A stretch of 64,000 bases of DNA from Epiperipatus broadwayi. Taxonomy: Eukaryota > Onychophora > Udeonychophora > Euonychophora > Peripatidae. Positions 35,791 to 47,792 of this stretch are shown here, piece after piece (within the stretch, counting starts at the first letter, position 1; every line of letters begins with the position of its first letter). The DNA is taken from positions 8,121,845 to 8,185,844 of the forward strand of contig JAQFVV010000027.1 in NCBI GenBank assembly GCA_028023455.1, read 5' to 3'. The notes beneath the pieces are model-generated. The model did not search any database. It worked only from the letters and a program-made list of their open reading frames with translations, and was not told the DNA's origin. The translations under genes and the position numbers were made by a program.

Positions 35791-37125
35791 GAAAAAAGAG
35801 AGAGCGCGATATACGACTGTAGAGGATTATAAAAAACGAAAACGAGCAAAAAAATTATAAAGTGTTGATGTGAAAAGATATGATATTCGAGACCTAAATA
35901 GAGCTGTTTAAAGAGAGATATATTAAACAAACCAAAGCAGAAAGGTAGGCATAAAAGATTTATCTGATCAAAGAAGATTTATAAAATCAAGAAATAACTC
36001 TTTGACAACTACAATTGAATTGGGGTGGGGAGGATGAACATATTACATCCGCATATGTTCTAATTTTTAAATTTGAGATTTTCTTTTTAAAAAAAACCTT
36101 GATACTTCATAATAACGTAGATCTAATCAACTGAGAGATTTAAAATATAATTTCATTAATAGATTATTGTTAAATTAATGGTCGTTTTTTTTCCGCCAAG
36201 TTAATTAGATTTATATATATACTTATAATAAATCTTAATTTGTTTACTGTTGCTATGGTGATAAAAACATTCTCTAAACTCAAATCATCAATCAAATTCG
36301 ATATATAGCAAAGAATGAAGATCAATAAATACCAAAAATGTTAAAAAGATTTAGGGATAAAAAAAAATTAAATATTTGCTTTTATAAAAATTTTAAAAAA
36401 TATTATTTCGTGGAGAGTGTGTGTTTATATATATAAACTGACACGCACATAACGTAGTTTCACATTATGATGAAGTAGATGTGTACAGCAGGGTAAAACT
36501 GCCATTAAAATGCAGAAATATAAACTGTTGACTTTTTGATTTATGGTTGAGAAAAAAAAGATTTGAAATTGGTAAAACCGTCGGTGATCTTGTTTCCAAA
36601 AAATCGTGTCGTTCTTTCACTCAAACGAAAAGTCACATGACATATCAAAAAGCCTCCATCTCGTAATCTTCAAGAATAAAAGTGAACTGAATTTGCATAA
36701 TGAGAGTTTTACAAAAATCTGAAGACGAAATTTTTTTAAGTGAAAAGCAAAACCAGTTGCCGAATGGGGGGTGGGGGACTGTATGTGGAGTCCTAGAAAA
36801 AAAAATGGAAAGGGGGACAATTGTTTATGAAATTAATTGGTTATAAATTTGTCTTAAATTGCTCCATTAATGCTGACTTGATAGTATCTAATTCCGTGGA
36901 ATACAAAATGAACTTATATTAATCACATGTAACTGGTTCTTGTTTAAATGATATTAGTAAGAAGACATACACAATGGAAATCCATATTTATCTCATTTAA
37001 TTTTCAAAGCATATAATGATATCAATCTGCAGTCTAATATATTTGTATATTGAAATTACAAATAATTACTCTTAATGTTTTGCTCATGTTTTTTAATCTA
37101 TAAACATCTCAAATACATAATATAA
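35791..37125. other. anonymous AT-rich sequence
   Basis: No gene was recognised. The short frame near 36617-36820 lacks any known motif. Confidence 0.4.
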
Positions 37126-37127
37126 TC

Positions 37128-37306
37128 AGAATTATTCTACACGAATAAAACGTGAAAAAACATTAATTATAAACAACAATTGCCGTTTAGTTACAGTTTA
37201 TCGCCATGATTCTGGTATACAGTACCGAAAGGGTTTGGCTAATTGTTGTTTATAATTAATGTTTTGTGCTCTGTTTATCAGCTTTATTCATGTAGAATAA
37301 TTTTCA
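37128..37306. repeat. fold-back element
   Basis: AACATTAATTATAAACAACA (about 37159) is mirrored by TGTTGTTTATAATTAATGTT (about 37244). Outer blocks ATTATTCTACACGAATAAA and TTTATTCATGTAGAATAAT also pair. There is no coding sequence, so it is MITE-like. Confidence 0.75.
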
Positions 37307-39729
37307 TTATCAGACGAGTTTTTATATTATTTATAATATGATCAGGTAGTTTTTCTATTTTCACAAAAGTATATAGTGTATACTATGAAAGGATATTAAG
37401 CTTTTTCATTAACATCAAAAAACTATTTTCATCCAGGTATCTATGTAAAGGGCTGAATCTGTGAGATGAGTTATCTATTGATCATAGTTTAATAAGGTAA
37501 ATTGTTGAATATTTTACTAACCATATGCACTACATAAAATATAGTGATATTATTTTCCTGATGGAATAGACAGATTCATTTCAAAGAGCTTAACAGGAAG
37601 AGTACTTCTATTTATATGAAGAAACTCTGAATTCAATAAACAAGGCCAGTACTATTATAATTCATTGCAACTCTACTTGATTGGATGTTAGCAGAGTTAG
37701 TAGAAATGATACAACTGAACAAATAATCAGGCTTCACTTCAAAATTATTCTTGTTTATTATAAGACAGCTATTTTAAGAATAGTAACCTTTTATCTGTCT
37801 ATTTCCCTATGAAAAAAACCTTATATAAGCATTAACTTTAAATTCATGGACATCTGCCATCTCCAAATCCAGTAGTTTGATGAGTATTCTAATAGATCTG
37901 AATTTATTCTGTTCCAGTTTCTCTTCGAAACTTCAATTGCCTTCCTTTTTAAAGAGTTACCTGTCAAGGCATACTGTTTAAAATGACTAAATATCACATG
38001 ATCACTATCTCATACTAGCACAAAAAATTTTTTTAAAAAAATCCAATCAAAACACCCCTTTTTGGGGGGGGTGGTTTTTTAATTAATTTTTTAAAATAAG
38101 TGTAAAAAAAAAATAACAAACAAAAAAAAAAAAATTTTATTAATTAATTTAAAAATTTTTTAATTTTATTCTAGGACAGTAGTAAAAGCTCTAAAGCATT
38201 GCTTCATTCAACTTAGAGCACAGTTTATGATTAAATTTTCCTTCAATCCTGTGTGTATTCCTTATCTCCAGAAATTTGCCCAGGGTTGGCCAGTCGCTTG
38301 ATCTCATCTGGCATGTCACTTCCTTCTAGATGAACCAATTTCTATGCTAAAGGGTGTGTACATGTCTACTAATAAGTTATCATCTGATGGTTATCTATCA
38401 ATTTGTCTGACAAAATACATGAAGCGCTCTCGCAGTGTAATAAACGGTATTATTAGTTTTTATAGTCTAGTTTTGAATCCAAGCTGGAAACATTTGAATT
38501 GTTTTTTAAGTTTTAATCATCTTGGGGGGGGGGGGGGCATAAAGATGGTCTTTGGCCACTTCTGCTCAAACTTTTACTATCCGCCTGTTGGCAAGTCTCG
38601 TGTTCCTCCATGAGGGCTATTAGAGAACTATCTGCGCTGCAGTAGACTATTTACTACTAATAAAAAAGTTATATATGTATGTGTGCTACGCATGCGTGCA
38701 AAATAACGTTTTCTAATATTAATGGTATTCGTAATTTTTAAGAATCATTGCCAAATTGAATTTTCTATATTTACACATTATTTATTTCGGTCTTAGGTTT
38801 TTTTATTATAGAAATTCTATTTTAAAAATAAACTGTATGAAGAAAATAGAAGCAATTAAATACAATACAACTTTTTCAAATAATCATAGCATTAGGGAGA
38901 ATGGTCAAAATGGAGGTTTGTTACTTAAAGTGATTGCTTTTTAGAAGTAATAAAATTTGAGTCAAACAGTACTAAAATCTAAATTCGGACTTTTCTTACA
39001 CGTAATTTAGATTACTTCCAGTAGGATATTCGCCAACTTGGATACAAAAAATTTAATTAATTTTTAATTATGTCATTAATCACTTCCAAGTGTAATTTAT
39101 TTAGTTCGTATGAATATATACGTGTATATAACATATATATATAGGGATTAACTAAAATAAGAGCCTTCGCCTCCTCATTGAGTCCTAGAATAATTGAAGA
39201 GAGTGGGCAGGTTCCCCTCCGTCTGCCATATGTTCTTATCATATTTGTTATTTTTATGTAATTATTATTTGAGATAAATAAATAAAAATGGGCTGCTCGT
39301 TCACACACTGTTAGTGTTATGAATTTAATGTTTGATGACGGAATTTAAAAACAACAATCTTGACTTTTCTTTTAAGATGCCTGATAGTTAGTTCAATGGT
39401 TTCTTATTTATTAGCTGTCCTACAACTGCAAATCACTTTCAAGTCAAGAAAGGTTGCCCAAATTAGAACTGTCTAATATTGAATAGGATATTGTTGGACT
39501 TAGTAAAGTTAAGAGAAAAGGTGGAGAGAGGATTTAAAAAATGGGCATCTACTTTGGTGTAAATACACAAACATTAGAAGTACACGTAGGATTTATTATA
39601 AATGGAAAAATAACTTGTGTTTGGTCATGATTATACATGTATATAGAAAAGAGTATACATACGTTTTATAATACGTTTATTAGTGACATATAGATACAAA
39701 ACATACACGATTTACAATTGTTATTTTTA
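37307..39729. other. anonymous sequence including low-complexity runs
   Basis: A T-family terminus fragment lies at about 37980-38020 (ATATCACATGATCACT). It is followed at 38020-38170 by A/T runs and a G-run that may be assembly-sensitive. A 15-base G-run lies at about 38524. No supported gene. Confidence 0.35.
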
Positions 39730-42000
39730 GATAGCTATACTACGCCTGCTACTGTTGGAGATGTATAGTTCCCAGTTCTACGGCGAACTGTTGAAGAAGG
39801 GACTGAATGTGCCCTTATTGATTTCCTACCCACTTCCACCTGTACTTGGCAGCCTGTCTCGTGAGTAGGTACAGTTACTCTTCTGGCTGTACTATGACAG
39901 TTTGCCAAGACTCAGTCAACTTCAAATCCTAAATATGTACTTGCCTTAGCTGCATAACCTTCAGCCTAAATAACTATAGTCTGGAGAACGAGTACTGCTC
40001 TTCAGATTAGCAGAAGTTCTCTTCGAATGTGTGTAGAAAATTGGGCTATTGTTAATCAGGTTTAACAGTTGCTCTCTGCTCTTACTTTTAAAAAGGCTAA
40101 CTATTTATTGCCAGATCCCCAACCTTAATATTCAGACTCAGTAAGCATCATTGCGTATCGACCTGTACTTGCCATTGGCTATGCATTATCTCTTTATATA
40201 TGCATTGATTAGCAGCAATAAATGCTCACTCCGATCACAATATGAAAGGAATCTGGACTAGTTCATTATTTGAAGGCAAGAGAGAGATATTTCCTCCCCA
40301 TGGCTAAAATTAGCCCTGGAAAATGTAATAATGCAGGTGCATCGTAAAATGTCTTCTTTATTTTATAGCTTCTTCTGGTTTAGTGATGACTCAGTGCAGA
40401 AGCTCCACTGTTGCCATCGTTTGGTTTTTTGAACTGAAAGTTTATTGCAGCTAGTTGGTAACTCTTCACTAGTAGAATGAGGTTTTACTGATAGCTGGTC
40501 TGGGAACTGTAGGTTCACACAGCTGGTAGAGGACAAATCACTGTTGGCTTACTACTTTTTGTCATCTGATAGATCGTTGCAAAACTAGGTTTATTACAGC
40601 TGGCTGACGAAATTTAAATCGTTTGTTTTTGTGATGATGATGTTGTCCATCAGCAGTTTCAACCATCACTGCTTGTTATCTTTTGACTTTGATCATGACT
40701 TCTGGTACCTGTTTGGTGGTTACCTTAAACATGCTGGGTAGAACATGAGTACCTATTCACTTTTTTGCACACTTAGTCTCTTACATTATTTTAGGGTTCA
40801 AACCAGATTAATCACTTGGTGGACAGACCCTGTTAGAATTTATTATTATGCTGATTCACTTCAGTTACTATAAAGTCTAAATGAATGAACTAGTCATGTC
40901 CTAATACATTGCTCTGCTTATGAGCAGATACGATAAGAAGATATCTATTTCTATTGGTCATTATAACCTTCACTCTTGCCTAACCCGAGAGTGCTACTAG
41001 ATTGCCCTGATAATCAGTGATTGTTTTACTGCTAGGATGTCATTGAAATTTATTACTCTTATTAATGATAGATCATGTCTTGTTTGATACTATGAACATT
41101 GCAGATCCTGTGCCTAATTCCATTGTGACTAACTTATCATTAATAATAACTCACTTCTCACATTATTTATTCAGGCAATTTGTTTTTTTAAACTTTGGAA
41201 TGGATTCATCCATTACGGCATTAGCTACTAATTTTTTTTAAAACAAGCATTTTTTGTGTAAGCATTATGCTTGCAATATTTACACACTGTGTAGTTGTAT
41301 GGACATTCTGTGTGTGCATGTAACAGATCATTACAACTTTAACAATGCTTTTCACTTGTTTTATTTGAGCTGTCATCTGATGCTTGGCCAACCCAGTGTT
41401 CTGCTCAATACTCATTTTTCCATTGATTTTGCTTGATTAGCTGTTGATTCTGCTAGTGTTGCTTGAGACAAAGTGGATTCAAAAGTTATCTTAGGATCAA
41501 TTAGGAGCTTGACTCTAAGATCATGATCACTCATTCCACAGATAAATCAATCTCATAGAACTTCGTTAAGAAAATTTTTAAAATCACATTTTAATGCTAA
41601 TGAATGTATTTAACAGCAAAATCGCTAGTTTTTTCTCCTTGCCCTTGGACACAAAGATTGAAATATTTTTGCATTATTATTAGACGTTAATAGAGATAAT
41701 GCCTTGTCAAAATCTAGGTTAGTTGGCATCTCCGACATGTGATTTAAGAATCTCATATAAGTCTGAGATTCAGTTATTGACAAGTGTGGTAATATCCACT
41801 CAGGCCTTTTGACTTGATCAGCCTGTAAGTAAAAGATTTGATCTTTATAGCTTGGTTAATTCTCTGGGTAGACCAGATAGAATGTTTCAATTGAGCCAAT
41901 GTTATTTTTGTCTTTATATCACAAGAGATAAAAAAAAATTTAATTTGTGCAAGTCACAGCTCGGAATATTTTTTAATGTTTATTTGAAGAGCTATTGCTT
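39730..42000 (-). pseudogene. Ty3/Gypsy-type LTR retrotransposon remnant (gag and protease)
   Basis: Minus strand, many frameshifts. Gag: GEKTSDFAVK (about 41640), CDFKNFLNEVL then FICGMSDHDLRVKLLIDPKI and STLSQATLAE (about 41590-41450). Zinc-knuckle remnant CKYCKHNAYTKNACFKK (about 41285-41235). Retropepsin remnant INDKLVTMELGTGSAMFIVS (about 41150-41090) and NVLGHD near 40900, comparable to the ALIDTGS and LLG.D blocks of Gypsy proteases. RT, RNase H and integrase were not found, and no LTRs were identified, so this is an internally deleted relic. The gag is of the general K02A2.6-like kind. Confidence 0.65.
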
Positions 42001-42064
42001 GTGTAACTGTCAATTTCTGATAAAGAAAAAATCTAACAACCCACTGGAAGAAGTTGCTGATTTT

Positions 42065-42165
42065 TTTTCCCCCCATATGTCATAGCATCGGGGGGGGAGG
42101 TGAACCTGCAACCAACTGCTTGCTTGCAAGGTGGCTGCACTCAGCTAACAATGCTTGACAGTATA
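42065..42165 (-). repeat. tRNA-derived SINE (second type), copy 2
   Basis: Matches 23775-23893 over CATATGTCATAGCA.CGG, AACCAACTGCTTGCTTGCAA and CTCAGCTAACAATGCTTGA. It directly abuts the next element at about 42165. Confidence 0.6.
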
Positions 42166-42705
42166 TTGGAGATAATTTATTTTTTTCACATGTATATGTA
42201 TTTTATATAGGATGTAGTGGATAGCTGAAGAAAACTTGAAAGTCTGGGTTCAAATCTCCTCTAATTATATCCAAAGTTCAGTATATATTGTATTTAAAAT
42301 ATTACACATTTTTCCTGAATTCTGCGAATCCCTCTTCTGTGTATTTAGATGTATATATTAAAGTCTATGTGGTTTACGACAACAATTTGGCATCTACAAG
42401 GGTGTCGAGCATTCCATCATCATATTTATAATACGAATGACTGGGCAGTTGGAAGCCTCTCCATTAAAGTTTGAAGATTTGCTAACTTAAAATAAACTGA
42501 GCACTGTTGAATATATGTGTGAGAGATGATCTGGACTGACGAGTGCTGGTTCAGCACGAATATGTATATTGGAGATAAATTTACTTTTTCACATGTATGT
42601 ATGTGATCATGTGTAATGATTATATATAAGATGGAGTAGATAGTTGAAGAGAGCTTGAGAGTTTCTGTTCAAATCCCCTCCAATTCCATTTAAAGTTCAA
42701 TATAA
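42165..42705 (+). repeat. short element flanked by about 125-bp direct repeats, with hammerhead-like core
   Basis: Left repeat 42165-42290 and right repeat 42572-42705 share TATTGGAGATAA, TTTTTCACATGTAT, GATG.AGT.GATAG.TGAAGA and TCAAATC.CCTC. The interior shares GAGCATTCCATCATCA and CCATTAAAGT with the 26.8-kb element. The hammerhead-like core lies immediately before the right repeat, the same layout as in the other copy. Confidence 0.75.
42525..42570 (+). ncRNA. degraded hammerhead-like core
   Basis: CTGACGA (42536-42542), a perfect GTGCT/AGCAC stem II with loop GGTTC, then GAAT instead of GAAA (42558-42561). It is probably inactive. Confidence 0.4.
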
Positions 42706-43358
42706 ACAAAGCAAAGCAAAACTCCATATAGTAGTGCCACCTGTGCTAAACAGAGTAATCTGGGGATATTGGATGAGTAGGCATTAGATGGGGATTTTAT
42801 GCACAAGCCTGCTGGCTTCCATCGATTACTCTGTTTAGCACAGGTGGCACTACTATATGGAGTTTTGCTTTGCTTTGTTTATAAACAATTATGTGCTAGT
42901 ATTGGAGATGTGATCATGTGATGCTTGCTGGTTTAACACCAATCCTGCCTAATAGGGGTAGTGGTGGCTAAGGTTGTTAAAGAGCCAAAGACACCAAAAT
43001 ATATGGGTGCTGAACTGAGTTCAGACCCATACGACTATATAAGCTATTGAGCTTAGATTGAAAATATTTTTTGTGTTTTCAATTCAAGGTGGTTGCTAGA
43101 GGGTTGCATTAGATCCTAAGATCTAGATGCAGTGCTCTCAGATCCAAAGCTCCTCACTGATGAAGGCCACAAGCCAGAAACTAGTCTGGGGATATTGGAT
43201 GAGTAGGCATTAGATAGGGATTTTATGCACAAGCCTTCTGGCATCCATTGATTACTCTGTTTAGCACAGGTGGCACTACTATATGGAGTTTTGCTTTGCT
43301 TTGTTTATAAACAATTATGTGCTAGTATTGGAGAAGTGATCATGTGATGCTTGCTGGT
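42701..43358 (+). mobile_element. retrozyme-like T-family element, best preserved copy
   Basis: Three parts. (1) 42701-42760 is a perfect 60/60 inverted copy of 42824-42883. (2) A 426-bp unit runs from 42761 to 43186. (3) A partial second unit, 43187-43358, repeats 42761-42932 over 172 bp with about five mismatches and no indels. The unit boundary coincides with the predicted hammerhead cleavage site (after C43186; the first unit starts with the same TGGGGATATTGGAT at 42761). No protein is encoded. Similar but older copies lie near 9.6, 32.7, 34.3, 45.4, 48.4 and 62.5-62.9 kb. A partial tandem unit cut at a ribozyme site is the layout of retrozymes; mobilisation by a Penelope-type enzyme is inferred. 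Confidence 0.75.
43142..43200 (+). ncRNA. type I hammerhead ribozyme, T family
   Basis: Core boxes: CTGATGA 43157-43163, GAAA 43077-equivalent at 43177-43180, and GTC 43184-43186 as the cleavage triplet. Stem I has two helices: TCCTCA (43151-43156) with TGGGGA (43187-43192, one G-U pair), and ATCCAA (43142-43147) with TTGGAT (43195-43200), separated by a small internal loop (AGC opposite TA). Stem II is GGC (43165-43167) with GCC (43173-43175), loop CACAA. Stem III is only CTAG (43181-43184), a palindrome, so activity may need dimers or tandem RNA, as reported for other animal hammerheads with minimal stem III. Other copies show AGC/GCT or GGT/GCC in stem II, which keeps pairing. Confidence 0.78.
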
Positions 43359-45240
43359 ATAGACAATATACTTATATTTAAAAATTATGCTTGATTAATA
43401 AAAAGGTTTTTTTTTTAAGACACCTAAAATATTTGCCCATTTTATTTCCACTTATGGACATTCGTTTAACCCTTTTATTTTTTAACACACACGATTTATA
43501 AATATTATTATTTCTAGACTATTATATCTTACTATTTTTTTAAGACTGATACCAGGCTATGTACTGGAAATTCGTTTCTTTTACTACTGAACCTACACCA
43601 TTTATAAATTTGATTATTTTTGGGACCATTATAGCATATCTTTTTTTTAATTTAATAATACCTGTCTATGCAAGCTACAGTAATTAAAAATAAATTCAGT
43701 GTATAATTAAATCATGTAAACATGGATTTTACAAAAATAGATGAATGAATATTATCTAGATCAAAAATATTTCCAAAAAATTGAAAAGAATTTAATTAAA
43801 GCCAAGTTTCATGAACTTATAAATTGATTTATACTAAGAAAGTCTTATGCTGATTAAGTCTTTTAATCAGCTTAAGGCGTTTACATTCATCCCATTAGAT
43901 AAAGTACTCAAAAAAATCAAAGAACTAGCATATACATATAAAAAAAAAAAAACTGTATTCTTCAGCAACTGCAAAGCCGATGATAATTGAAATGCTGGAA
44001 AGAATCACTGGTTAAACATCTCTTAAGAAATTGGCTTCTATAAGAGTATGAGTCAATTAGGAACTTAAACAGATCATCTTGATCATTATAATTTTGATAA
44101 GTTTTAGGAGTTGTTTGGACTAAAGGTAACATTGATAGATCTTAATCCGTACCTGGTCAAAAATATTGGGTAAAAAAATACATTTGTTAAGTCCTATTTA
44201 ATATATATCCCATGTGTCCCAATAAAATGGTGACTGGTTCTTTCAAACTGTTTGCAGCACCCACTCCAAATCAATGTTATATAGTAGCATAGTTTTGCTA
44301 TTCAAACTCAAAAAATTTATGATGTCTGTATATTGTCTTCAACGCCCTTACTATCATCGCAAAATCTTGCAACTTTCTACAACTTCTGTCAATATACTTG
44401 AATGTAATCCAAAAGCACTTTTAAATCTAGTTTGTTCTGTTGGCTGGTTTCAGTCCGAAGAATATTTGTAAATAAACATGTATATATATATACACACACA
44501 CACAAATATTTTTAAATCTGGTTATTTTCAAATATTAACATATTCTTAATTAACCCGTTTTACATACTTTTGAAAATAGAATTGATTTTTTAAGCAATTA
44601 GTTCAAGTTTATTGTGTACGAGATTAATTAAAGAAATTAATCATTAGTCTTGAAAGTACATTAACTTACAAACTATAGCCTGAATAGTATTTTGTTAATA
44701 TAATTAACTCTAACGACACTAATTTTGTCATGTGATCCAATTATTTCAAGAATGTTTCAATTTTCATAATTACTTTTTTTTAATGCTTTCTATAAGTTTT
44801 TTTTCTTGATAGAAAAATCTAATGTTACTTATTTAATTTGAATATATTTATTTGAAATAAGACTTGTAGAGTATTTTAAGTTAGTAAAAAAAAGAGTTCA
44901 AATAGTTAGAATAAATAAATTTAAGAACTACTTCGAGTAGAAGAGGTACATGAGGCAAATAACCCCCCTCCCCCACTAAATAGAGGTATGACATTCAGCC
45001 ACGGCAAACACGCGCAGCAGGTCTAATACATAAATACCAAAATGACCATAGGGAAGCTAAGAACCATGGGCATGTTGATGGTTAGTCTACTGTAAAGAAA
45101 AAAGAGAAACTGATTGCAGTATATAACATAAAAAAAATATCATCCGTTTTATCTTATGCGCCAATACATCACATGACCAATAATGCTTTACATGATCTTA
45201 GCTTACGTACTGCTAATTTATTTGCAAATTCTTCTATTCT
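43359..45240. other. anonymous AT-rich sequence
   Basis: A CA/TA microsatellite lies near 44480-44505. No gene was recognised; the frame at 44274-44471 has no motif support. Confidence 0.4.
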
Positions 45241-45244
45241 CTCT

Positions 45245-45615
45245 ACTTTTATGCCATCTGGTATAAGGTAAGCTTTAGTAATCAATAATGGTCAGAAGGT
45301 AGTGCTTAATAAATCCTTTCCCAATGTTGTATATTCAAATATCCCTGAACTAGTTTCTAACTATTGTTTTTGGCCTATATTATCAAACTGATGGCTTGAT
45401 GGTATAACAAGGTAAAAATGGTTGCTAGAGGAAAGCTGCATTAGACCCAAAAGATCCAAGTGCCTGGTTCCAAACAATCCATAAAGCTCCACTTACAAAA
45501 CCATAAGCTAGAAACTAGTCTGGAAATATTTGGATAGAGTACACTGAATAAGGATTTATTAAGCATTACTTTCTGACATCTATTGATTACTAAAGCTTAC
45601 ACTGTTATGGCTTAA
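45245..45615. repeat. T-family inverted pair, degraded
   Basis: The left half is minus-oriented (GAACTAGTTTCTAAC near 45350) and the right half plus-oriented (AGCTAGAAACTAGTCTGGAA near 45508). Both halves keep the GAAACTAGT block, but the CTGATGA box is lost in the plus half. Confidence 0.6.
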
Positions 45616-45911
45616 AAGTAGAGAGTAGAAGAGTTTTCCAATTATCTTACAGGACTAAGTTGTATTCATATATAGGTTGCCGCAGACTCCAAAATGTAAA
45701 ACTGAACCATATTAAAGGAACACTTGTTATATAACATCAGTATCAGATCTCATAAAAATTTACAATGTAGACTAAACATCTAATAGTATTACAAAACGAC
45801 AGAGAACTATCAATGATGATTGTGTGGTGGACGACTGATTTTTGAGTTCCTTTAAGTTCACTTTTTGCTACTATAAATTGCAAATAAATTAAAAATTAAT
45901 AACTAATATTG

Positions 45912-46075
45912 CTTCATGCGCTGAAAAAATATTGAAAACATTAAATAGAACTGTCATGCAATTTCATTTCTGAGTGCCCTTGTCAAAGACAATTGTCGCT
46001 TTTTCTAAGAATGCACAGTGCTGCAATTGCATGTGTTATGTTAATGTTTTCAATATCATCTCCATGTATGAAGCA
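45912..46075. repeat. fold-back element
   Basis: GCTTCATGCGCTGAAAAAAT and TATTGAAAACATTAA near the left end pair with TTAATGTTTTCAATA and TGAAGC near the right end. No coding content. Confidence 0.6.
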
Positions 46076-47191
46076 TTATTAATAACTTTAATTCATTATA
46101 TTTCAGTAATGGAATTATCGTATTTTTAAAAGTGACATAATAACTGTTTTAACTGAAAATGTATGTAAAAGTTCCATTAATGAATACTTAAAATATTTAA
46201 ATACTTAAATAGTAATAGATGGATATAAATTTTAACTTGGTTGTTTATCGCGGCACAATTCTATCGCATTCCAGCTATGCAGTTTGATATTTATAATAAA
46301 GTAGTTATCATTTTAATTTCTTAATTATGATTATTAACTTTTTATAAATTTCATCTAAATATCTATATATTGTTCAATAATTAATCAATTAACCCCAAAT
46401 CATATTCTCCCAATCACTCACTCTAGCTTGTTGTGTGTGGCAGTATATATAGTAAGTTTTGCCTGTTTTAACAACAGTTATACACAAGCATAAAAAGTGA
46501 TGGTCATGTGATGTTTATTGGCTTGAAAGGATTGTTCCTTGTTATAAACATTTCTTTGCACAAGTATATAAAATATACTACGTCTATTTGTTTTTGTTTT
46601 TTATATCTTATGATTAAAATTAAAATTTGCAAATGTTTGTTTGTTGCATATCAAAGTGGTTTCTTTCCTCTTTATAATCTAATGCTAAATGCACTTTCAA
46701 TCAAGTTATAAAAAAGAAAGAATCCACTATGATATGCAGATGAACAAACGTTTGCAAATTTGAATTACAAATACAAATGAGGGGGGGGGGGAGAATCAAT
46801 ATTACTTACATGAAAATAAAGTGAATTGGGAAATAAAATTAAACATCGAATGAACAATAGAGAATTGCGCATTCAATTGTTTAGTTGTAAAATAATATAA
46901 AATGTTATAAATATTGATATCTTGTGAAACTTAAAAAAAAAAAACTAAACATAAAATTGAATAAATAAAAAAAAATAATTTAAAACAAAAATATTACAAT
47001 CATTAAAAAAGACTACTGCAAATTTTATATAAATTTTTTTATTAAATATATACAATTAAAATGAATATTTCCAGTAAATAAATAAAATAGGATTGAGGGC
47101 GAGAATTCTGTCCGAATTACAATTTCACAATATGAAAATAATTTACAGTTTATTATCTGTGAGAATATTCTCATTGACCACAATGTCAAGT
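46076..47191. other. 3' flank of the METTL2-type gene, AT-rich
   Basis: A T-family terminus-like piece lies at about 46485-46530 (AAGCATAAAAAGTGATGGTC, ATGTGATG). Long A-runs and a G-run near 46780 are present. The part adjoining 47191 probably includes the 3' UTR. Confidence 0.35.
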
Positions 47192-47331
47192 TTACAATGG
47201 TTTTTTATATTTACACTGAATCCAAACTCGGTACATCTTCAATAGTTTGCTTCTGTTCACTTGTAAACGACGGTCGATAATGTTCATTTCTTCTGTTAAT
47301 CCAGCAGATACAAATAACTCTCGAAGCTCAT
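47192..47331 (-). CDS. METTL2: METTL2-type tRNA N3-methylcytidine methyltransferase, last exon
   Basis: A T-rich tract ending in CCAG precedes the exon. It encodes [20 protein letters not shown] then [20 protein letters not shown] and KYKKPL, ending in TAA. This is the C-terminal signature of METTL2/METTL8 proteins (RRLQVNR..(Q/L).KM.RVWIQ.K). The family methylates C32 in the anticodon loop of certain tRNAs using S-adenosylmethionine. The phase fits the upstream exon: its final G plus the first AT here make the Asp codon. The S-adenosylmethionine-binding exons are not in view and probably lie beyond the right edge. METTL2 is preferred over METTL8 because of YFFTQDEL, but the two are close. 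Confidence 0.88.
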
Positions 47332-47699
47332 CTGGAAAAAAACAAAATAATAACATCAACACTAGATAATAAATTACTTCAAAGTAATAATAATTATTAT
47401 TACTGAAATGCAGATTCATGGAATAAAATCTTCAATATGAACCAGCTTCTTTTTTTAATTTTTAAATAACATAAATTAACAATTTTAAACAAAATTTCTC
47501 AATTAACATTTTCTTAAATAAGGATTTGCTTGCATTTAAAAAAGTTTTTGAATACAACTGATCAAAATAAATGCAGAAAAAATGTTCATTACATTAACCA
47601 ACAGAGTGGAAAATAAATCACGATATACATGATATATATCATACCATTTACTCCTTTTTAGACACTTTATCAATACTTTTATTTGTATTACACTAACAG

Positions 47700-47726
47700 T
47701 TTCGACTGTCCTGCAGTCATCATCAG
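47700..47726 (-). ncRNA. hammerhead-like core, P family, left arm
   Basis: Minus strand: CTGATGA (47726-47720), T, a perfect 5-bp stem II GACTG/CAGTC with loop CAGGA, then GAAA (47703-47700). Stem I, stem III and the cleavage site could not be placed. Confidence 0.45.
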
Positions 47727-47765
47727 AGTTCTTGTTGATTCTATTTCCAAAACCCAACAAGAACT

Positions 47766-47792
47766 CTGATGATGACTGCAGGACAGTCGAAA
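47766..47792 (+). ncRNA. hammerhead-like core, P family, right arm
   Basis: Plus strand mirror of the left arm: CTGATGA 47766-47772, GACTG 47774-47778 with CAGTC 47784-47788, GAAA 47789-47792. Confidence 0.45.

Noticed and set aside
38020-38170. Long A/T and G runs as a functional signal
   Set aside because: Low-complexity sequence that may be partly an assembly effect; no structure beyond homopolymers.
39057-39308. Minus-strand frame containing RRRGTCPLSSIILGLNEEAK
   Set aside because: Could be an exon or repeat piece, but no family was recognised and no convincing splice sites were found.
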